Assembly: GCA_963519075.1 (NCBI GenBank)
Contig: CAUQMH010000025.1
Coordinates: 1 to 18,375 of the forward strand
DNA from: JABCPE02 sp963519075
Lineage (GTDB): Bacteria > Bacteroidota > Bacteroidia > Flavobacteriales > Weeksellaceae
Length of the DNA: 18,375 nucleotides
Direction: 5' to 3'
The position numbers were made by a program, and so were the translations under genes. Under the pieces are notes generated by a model. That model was not told the DNA's origin. It saw nothing but the letters and a program-made list of their open reading frames with translations, and did no database searches. Below, piece by piece: positions 15,524 through 18,375 of the stretch (within the stretch, counting starts at the first letter, position 1; every line of letters starts with the position of its first letter).

Positions 15524-16139
15524 TGATATAATTTATTAGTTCATCAAAACTTGGTTTTACAGAATGTCTCTGCTCATAAGTAAGTTTTCTTGTATTGATA
15601 TTTTGTAAGCAGTTTCTTTTATACACAGGTTTTTCTAAAATCTTTCCATACTTTGAAATCTCCTCATCCATTCCTTCTTGATTGAGATAATTATATCCCT
15701 TATCATATTTGGAGCGGATAAATATCATCTGTGCTTCACTCTCTATCATTGATAAAAGTTCTATAAATACCAAAGTAGATTTTGCCGAAACATCTGAATA
15801 TTCAAAAGGAATTACAATGTAATCACTCATTATCAGCAGAGAAGTATATTTATCATCAAGTGTTCCTGCAAGGTCAAACAAATAGATTTCCTCACTTTCT
15901 TTCATATCCATGATAGCTTCAAAATCTATTGGTTTATCATTCTCACCGATTGATTTTACTTCATACAATTTTGGAATATCCAATGCTTCATCTTCTTCCC
16001 ATTTATGATAAAATGATTTTTGAAAATCAAAATCAAAAACATTTATTTTCTTGTCTTGCAGAGCAAGATAATTTGCAAAGGCTATAGCAAGAGTAGTTTT
16101 TCCTGCACCTCCTTTTTGTGTTCCAAAAGTTATTATCAT
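15510..16139 (-). CDS. ParA/MinD-type ATPase (TraA-like)
   Basis: I place the start at the ATG at 16139, giving 209 residues that begin MIITFGTQKGGAGKTT. An in-frame ATG at 16190 would add 17 residues, but these lie within the relaxase's basic tail and would displace the normal ParA start; the chosen start is one base after the relaxase stop. The deviant Walker A motif KGGAGKTT, the A-prime motif DFDFQKS and a Walker B region IYLFDLAGTLDD are present. ParA ATPases move DNA or protein complexes along the nucleoid or to the pole. In Bacteroidetes elements the homologue is the first tra gene (traA); its role may be to position the relaxosome or to keep the element stable. Confidence 0.92.
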   Translation of the reverse strand: MIITFGTQKGGAGKTTLAIAFANYLALQDKKINVFDFDFQKSFYHKWEEDEALDIPKLYEVKSIGENDKPIDFEAIMDMKESEEIYLFDLAGTLDDKYTSLLIMSDYIVIPFEYSDVSAKSTLVFIELLSMIESEAQMIFIRSKYDKGYNYLNQEGMDEEISKYGKILEKPVYKRNCLQNINTRKLTYEQRHSVKPSFDELINYINATI

Positions 16140-16140
16140 C

Positions 16141-17604
16141 TTATCTTCGTTTTTTTCGTTTTCGTTTTCTTTCTTCTTCAGCAGGGTCAATACCTTTCCC
16201 TGAACTTTTCATTATTTCAAACAAGAATTCATTTATCACTTTAGATAGTTTATTATCTTGAATATTTTTAGTAGAAACCTGTTCGGTCTGTGGGTTTATA
16301 AAATTTTGATACGGAGTTTGTCCGACAAGGCTTTCCAATTCGTGTATATGATGATATTGTTTATGAGTGATATAATGCTTACCATCTTCTCCTTCAAATA
16401 TGGAAATGTCTGTGTTTGGTTTAGAGTGTCTTATCACTTGGAAAGTTTCTTCTCGGACTTTTTTATATTCCTCCATATCTTTTCGGTTTTTATTCTCGAA
16501 AATCATAAATTCCTTAATCCCCTTTGCTTCATCGTTTTTAGAGTGATGATGGAAATAATTCAATAACTCTTTTTTATATTGAGCATTAAAAACATTATAA
16601 TCTTTAATTTGCTCAAAAATTCGTTTATCTAATTTTTCCTTTGTGAAATCAAAAATTTCATTCATCTTCATTATTTCACTTCCTTTGAATACTTTCTGTG
16701 TTTTATGGTCTATCAAAGAATATCCAAAAGGCTGTTGTCCATCTTTGTGATGAAAAACAATATCAATCCCAAACATCTCTCTCATTTTGTGTTGCAGTTC
16801 ACTTTCAAACTCTATTTTAGGCGTAGTATTTCGCTTGGTCTGGTCATCTTCTATTCCCTCTGCTTCTCGGTTATCTATTACCTTAAAAACCTTGTTTGAG
16901 TAAACTTCTTTATATTTATTCAAAAAAGCCTTGATTTGATTTGCTCTTTTGGAATCTGATTTAGAATTAAAAACTATCTGATTATCAAAAATAGTTTTCT
17001 GTTTTACTCCATTTTTCAAAATATCAAAAGCAGTATCATTTTCTCTATTTTTGATAAATTTAAATCCACTTCTTTCCAGTAAAAATTCCAACTGTTTTGC
17101 TGTACTATATTTGTATTTTAAAAGTTTTTCTAACTCTTTATCCAAATCTACCCCTTGTAACTCAGCTAAAACTTTTTGTAAAGCTCTTTGAGATTTTAGT
17201 TTTTCAAAACTATCATCCATTTTCTTTCCTGTCGTTTTATCGACTCTTGTAGAAACTAAATGAATATGATTATTCTCCGTGTCGTTATGAAAAACAATAA
17301 TATAAGGCTGATTTTCATATCCCATTTCTTTCATAAAATGTTTTCCAATCTCTGTCAGCTCTTCTTTGGAATGATTTTGAAACTTGGTAGAAATAGTAGC
17401 ATGAAATTGAGGCTTTTTTACCTTATCACTTTTGGAAATAGCTTTGAAATAATTTCTCACTTCTTCCTGTTTGCTTTTTTCATCAATTCCATCTGGAAAG
17501 TTTTGCATCAGCATGAGTTCCCCAGCTCCACTTTCCCTTTTCTTGTCATTGTATTTCACACCATGAAAATCACTACTCGCTGAACTTAAAATCTTTACTA
17601 TCAT
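16141..17604 (-). CDS. MOBP-type relaxase (MobB-like)
   Basis: The 487-residue protein nicks oriT on one strand, stays attached to the 5' end and is carried into the recipient. The N-terminal relaxase domain (about 1-135) shows a probable catalytic Tyr in GVKYND (Y18), the FHATIS strand (H68) and the metal-binding motif with H106, H113 and H115 (HNDTENNHIHLVSTRVD). The remaining 350 residues are charged and mostly helical, ending in a Lys/Arg tail. The start lies 32 bases inside the upstream relaxosome gene, as is common for mobA-mobB pairs. Confidence 0.94.
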   Translation of the reverse strand: MIVKILSSASSDFHGVKYNDKKRESGAGELMLMQNFPDGIDEKSKQEEVRNYFKAISKSDKVKKPQFHATISTKFQNHSKEELTEIGKHFMKEMGYENQPYIIVFHNDTENNHIHLVSTRVDKTTGKKMDDSFEKLKSQRALQKVLAELQGVDLDKELEKLLKYKYSTAKQLEFLLERSGFKFIKNRENDTAFDILKNGVKQKTIFDNQIVFNSKSDSKRANQIKAFLNKYKEVYSNKVFKVIDNREAEGIEDDQTKRNTTPKIEFESELQHKMREMFGIDIVFHHKDGQQPFGYSLIDHKTQKVFKGSEIMKMNEIFDFTKEKLDKRIFEQIKDYNVFNAQYKKELLNYFHHHSKNDEAKGIKEFMIFENKNRKDMEEYKKVREETFQVIRHSKPNTDISIFEGEDGKHYITHKQYHHIHELESLVGQTPYQNFINPQTEQVSTKNIQDNKLSKVINEFLFEIMKSSGKGIDPAEEERKRKRKKRR

Positions 17605-17947
17605 TTGCTATAAAATGGTAGATTTTCTTAAAAATCAGATTTTGCTCCTGTTTCAATTTTATCACTTCTGTCAAATCATTCCCAAACTGAAGCATCTGCT
17701 CCTTTGTCATAAATTTTTGAGAATTAATGAACTTTGCCTGTTGATTGATATTATTCTCTACTTTGGCAAATAGGTTTCCCTGTTTTTCAATGAACTCTAA
17801 TGCTTTTTTTCGCTCATTATCCCAAGTCCTGCCTTCCACAGAGTTGATGATGAGATTTGTTAATGTTATTCCCTTTTCTTTGCAGAATCTTTTCCATTCT
17901 TCTTTTTTAGATTTTTCTATCCTAAAAATTATGTTTTCTTTCTGCAT
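17573..17947 (-). CDS. Ribbon-helix-helix relaxosome protein (MobA-like)
   Basis: I place the start at the ATG at 17947, giving 124 residues beginning MQKENIIFRIEKSKKEEWKR. The frame could start 10 codons earlier at 17977, but the candidate -7 box (17967-17974) falls there, so the longer form would not be transcribed. The first 45 residues have the ribbon-helix-helix pattern (IIFRIEKSKKEEWKRFC then GITLTNLIINSV) of small accessory proteins that bind oriT and help the relaxase. The rest is helical (about 55-120). It is the first gene of the long mob/tra operon and overlaps the relaxase gene by 32 bases. Confidence 0.88.
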   Translation of the reverse strand: MQKENIIFRIEKSKKEEWKRFCKEKGITLTNLIINSVEGRTWDNERKKALEFIEKQGNLFAKVENNINQQAKFINSQKFMTKEQMLQFGNDLTEVIKLKQEQNLIFKKIYHFIANDSKDFKFSE

Positions 17948-17966
17948 TTTGAGGTTTGTCTTTTGG

Positions 17967-17997
17967 CAAAGTTTCAACTTAATTTTATGACAAACAA
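17967..17997 (-). promoter_or_regulatory. Candidate Bacteroidetes-type promoter of the mob/tra operon
   Basis: On the minus strand a TTG (17997-17995) is followed after exactly 20 bases by AAACTTTG (17974-17967), which matches TAnnTTTG at all but the first base. Transcription would begin near 17960, about 13 bases before the chosen ATG at 17947. Spacing, box form and place at the end of the conserved element are the same as for the promoter at 1701-1731. Confidence 0.55.
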
Positions 17998-18066
17998 GGA
18001 TTTAAGGGAGGGGTGAACTATTTTGAACTATTTTGTACCATCGGCTAAAAAAATCTATAAAAAATC
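17994..18066 (-). repeat. Conserved regulatory element, copy B (73 bp)
   Basis: This is the second copy of the element at 1728-1810, with a few substitutions and one 10-bp unit fewer. It lies directly upstream of the mob/tra promoter, as copy A does for the M23 promoter. No terminator hairpin is attached to this copy. Confidence 0.85.
18017..18036 (-). repeat. Two direct 10-bp repeats (ACTATTTTGA)
   Basis: ACTATTTTGA (18017-18026) is followed by ACTATTTTGT (18027-18036). They match the array at 1751-1780, which has three units. They are likely operator half-sites for a regulator of conjugation. Confidence 0.82.
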
Positions 18067-18150
18067 TCTTCATCCCAAATCAGATAAATTTAAAATCCTT
18101 TGAAAAGAAAAATGAGTTCCGAAATTTTTCTAATCCTTTTTCTCAAAAAA

Positions 18151-18210
18151 GGCAAGATGGTCTTTGTGTATCAACTGAAAAGTTGTATATACAAAGACAC
18201 ATCTTGCACC
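18151..18210. other. Long inverted repeat: candidate oriT and/or minus-strand terminator
   Basis: The arms 18152-18176 and 18181-18207 pair over about 25 bases with small bulges (GCAAGATG-GTCTTTGT-GTATCAACT against its complement) around a GAAA loop. Both ends carry CATCTTGC on opposite strands (18200-18207 on plus, 18159-18152 on minus), one base from the MOBP/RP4-type nick consensus YATCCTGY. On the minus strand the hairpin is followed by CCTTTTTTGAG, so it would also work as an intrinsic terminator insulating the mob promoter. Short outer repeats flank it: AATGAG and CCGAAAT at 18111-18125 against CTCATT and ATTTCGG at 18212-18221. Confidence 0.7.
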
Positions 18211-18292
18211 TCTCATTTCGGTTAGCTCTCAGATATTTTATTTTTTGGTAAAGGAATTTTATTAGAACAACTTAAAACTTTGATTTTCAATG

Positions 18293-18312
18293 TCTATTTT
18301 TTGTAAAATAGA
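18293..18312. other. Small AT-rich hairpin
   Basis: TCTATTTT (18293-18300) and AAAATAGA (18305-18312) form an 8-bp stem around TTGT. It lies in AT-rich non-coding DNA to the right of the long inverted repeat. It may be chance in such sequence. Confidence 0.35.
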
Positions 18313-18375
18313 TTTTAAGCTCTAAAAAAAGGATTTTTTTATTTAAAAAAAAGAATTGCAGAAAAAGAAATTTTT

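Larger units (their letters stand above)
17948..18375. other. Non-coding region upstream of the mob genes (candidate oriT region)
   Basis: No credible gene lies in these 428 bases. From left to right they hold the candidate promoter of the mob/tra operon (17967-17997), the conserved element with two 10-bp repeats (17994-18066), a long inverted repeat (18151-18210), a small AT hairpin (18293-18312) and A/T-rich sequence to the edge. A region of this kind next to relaxase genes is where oriT is usually found. Confidence 0.75.

Noticed and set aside
1728..18066. The two conserved elements as ends of an insertion sequence or att sites
   Set aside because: They are direct copies with matching promoter boxes and no transposase or integrase; their place before two transcription units is better explained by shared regulation.
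18033..18251. Plus-strand open frame of 72 codons
   Set aside because: It runs through the regulatory element and the long hairpin, has no plausible domain, and its composition fits non-coding AT-rich DNA.
18275..18282. Plus-strand AAACTTTG resembling a -7 box
   Set aside because: No TTG lies at a suitable distance upstream, and no plus-strand gene follows within the window.
18324..18340. A-run, GGA, T-run that could fold as a hairpin
   Set aside because: The stem would be only A-T pairs with a 3-base loop; it is weak and expected in DNA this AT-rich.

Overview
This 18.4-kb window is the conjugation (mob/tra) region of a mobile element from a low-GC member of the Bacteroidetes, most likely a flavobacterium of the Chryseobacterium/Riemerella/Elizabethkingia kind. 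The evidence is the Bacteroidetes-type TraE-TraF-TraG-TraJ-TraK-TraM-TraN set, AT-rich DNA, signal peptides that end just before a glutamine, and candidate promoters of the Bacteroidetes TTG/-AnnTTTG type. No integrase, replication initiator or cargo gene is in view, so the sequence does not show whether the element is an integrative conjugative element or a plasmid.

All genes lie on the minus strand, so the region reads from right to left. About 430 bp at the right end (17948-18375) are non-coding and hold a promoter with phased 10-bp repeats and a long hairpin that may be oriT and/or a terminator. A tightly packed run of 16 genes follows (17947 to 1876), most separated by a few bases or overlapping: a ribbon-helix-helix relaxosome protein, a MOBP relaxase, a ParA ATPase, two small hypotheticals, TraE (pilin-like), TraF (VirB3-like), TraG (VirB4 ATPase), three VirB5-like secreted paralogues, a secreted orphan, TraJ (VirB6-like), TraK (VirB8-like), a TraL-position protein, TraM (VirB10-like), TraN (VirB9-like) and the VirD4-type coupling protein. 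A strong terminator (1804-1840) closes this unit. A second unit begins from a near-copy of the first promoter region and encodes an M23 peptidase, a 232-residue protein of unknown function and the start of another gene cut by the left edge.

The genes make a conjugation machine. The relaxase and its partner process DNA at oriT, the coupling protein hands it to the channel, TraG powers assembly, TraJ/K/M/N and the small membrane proteins form the envelope-spanning channel, TraE and the VirB5-like proteins form surface structures, and the M23 enzyme probably opens the peptidoglycan.

The most unusual points are: a complete DnaJ J-domain (HPD motif) embedded in the VirB4 ATPase between Walker A and Walker B; four consecutive secreted proteins that end in the same C-terminal tail motif; a 73/83-bp regulatory element placed identically before both transcription units and differing by exactly one 10-bp repeat; and a long hairpin upstream of the mob genes carrying a sequence close to the MOBP nick consensus.
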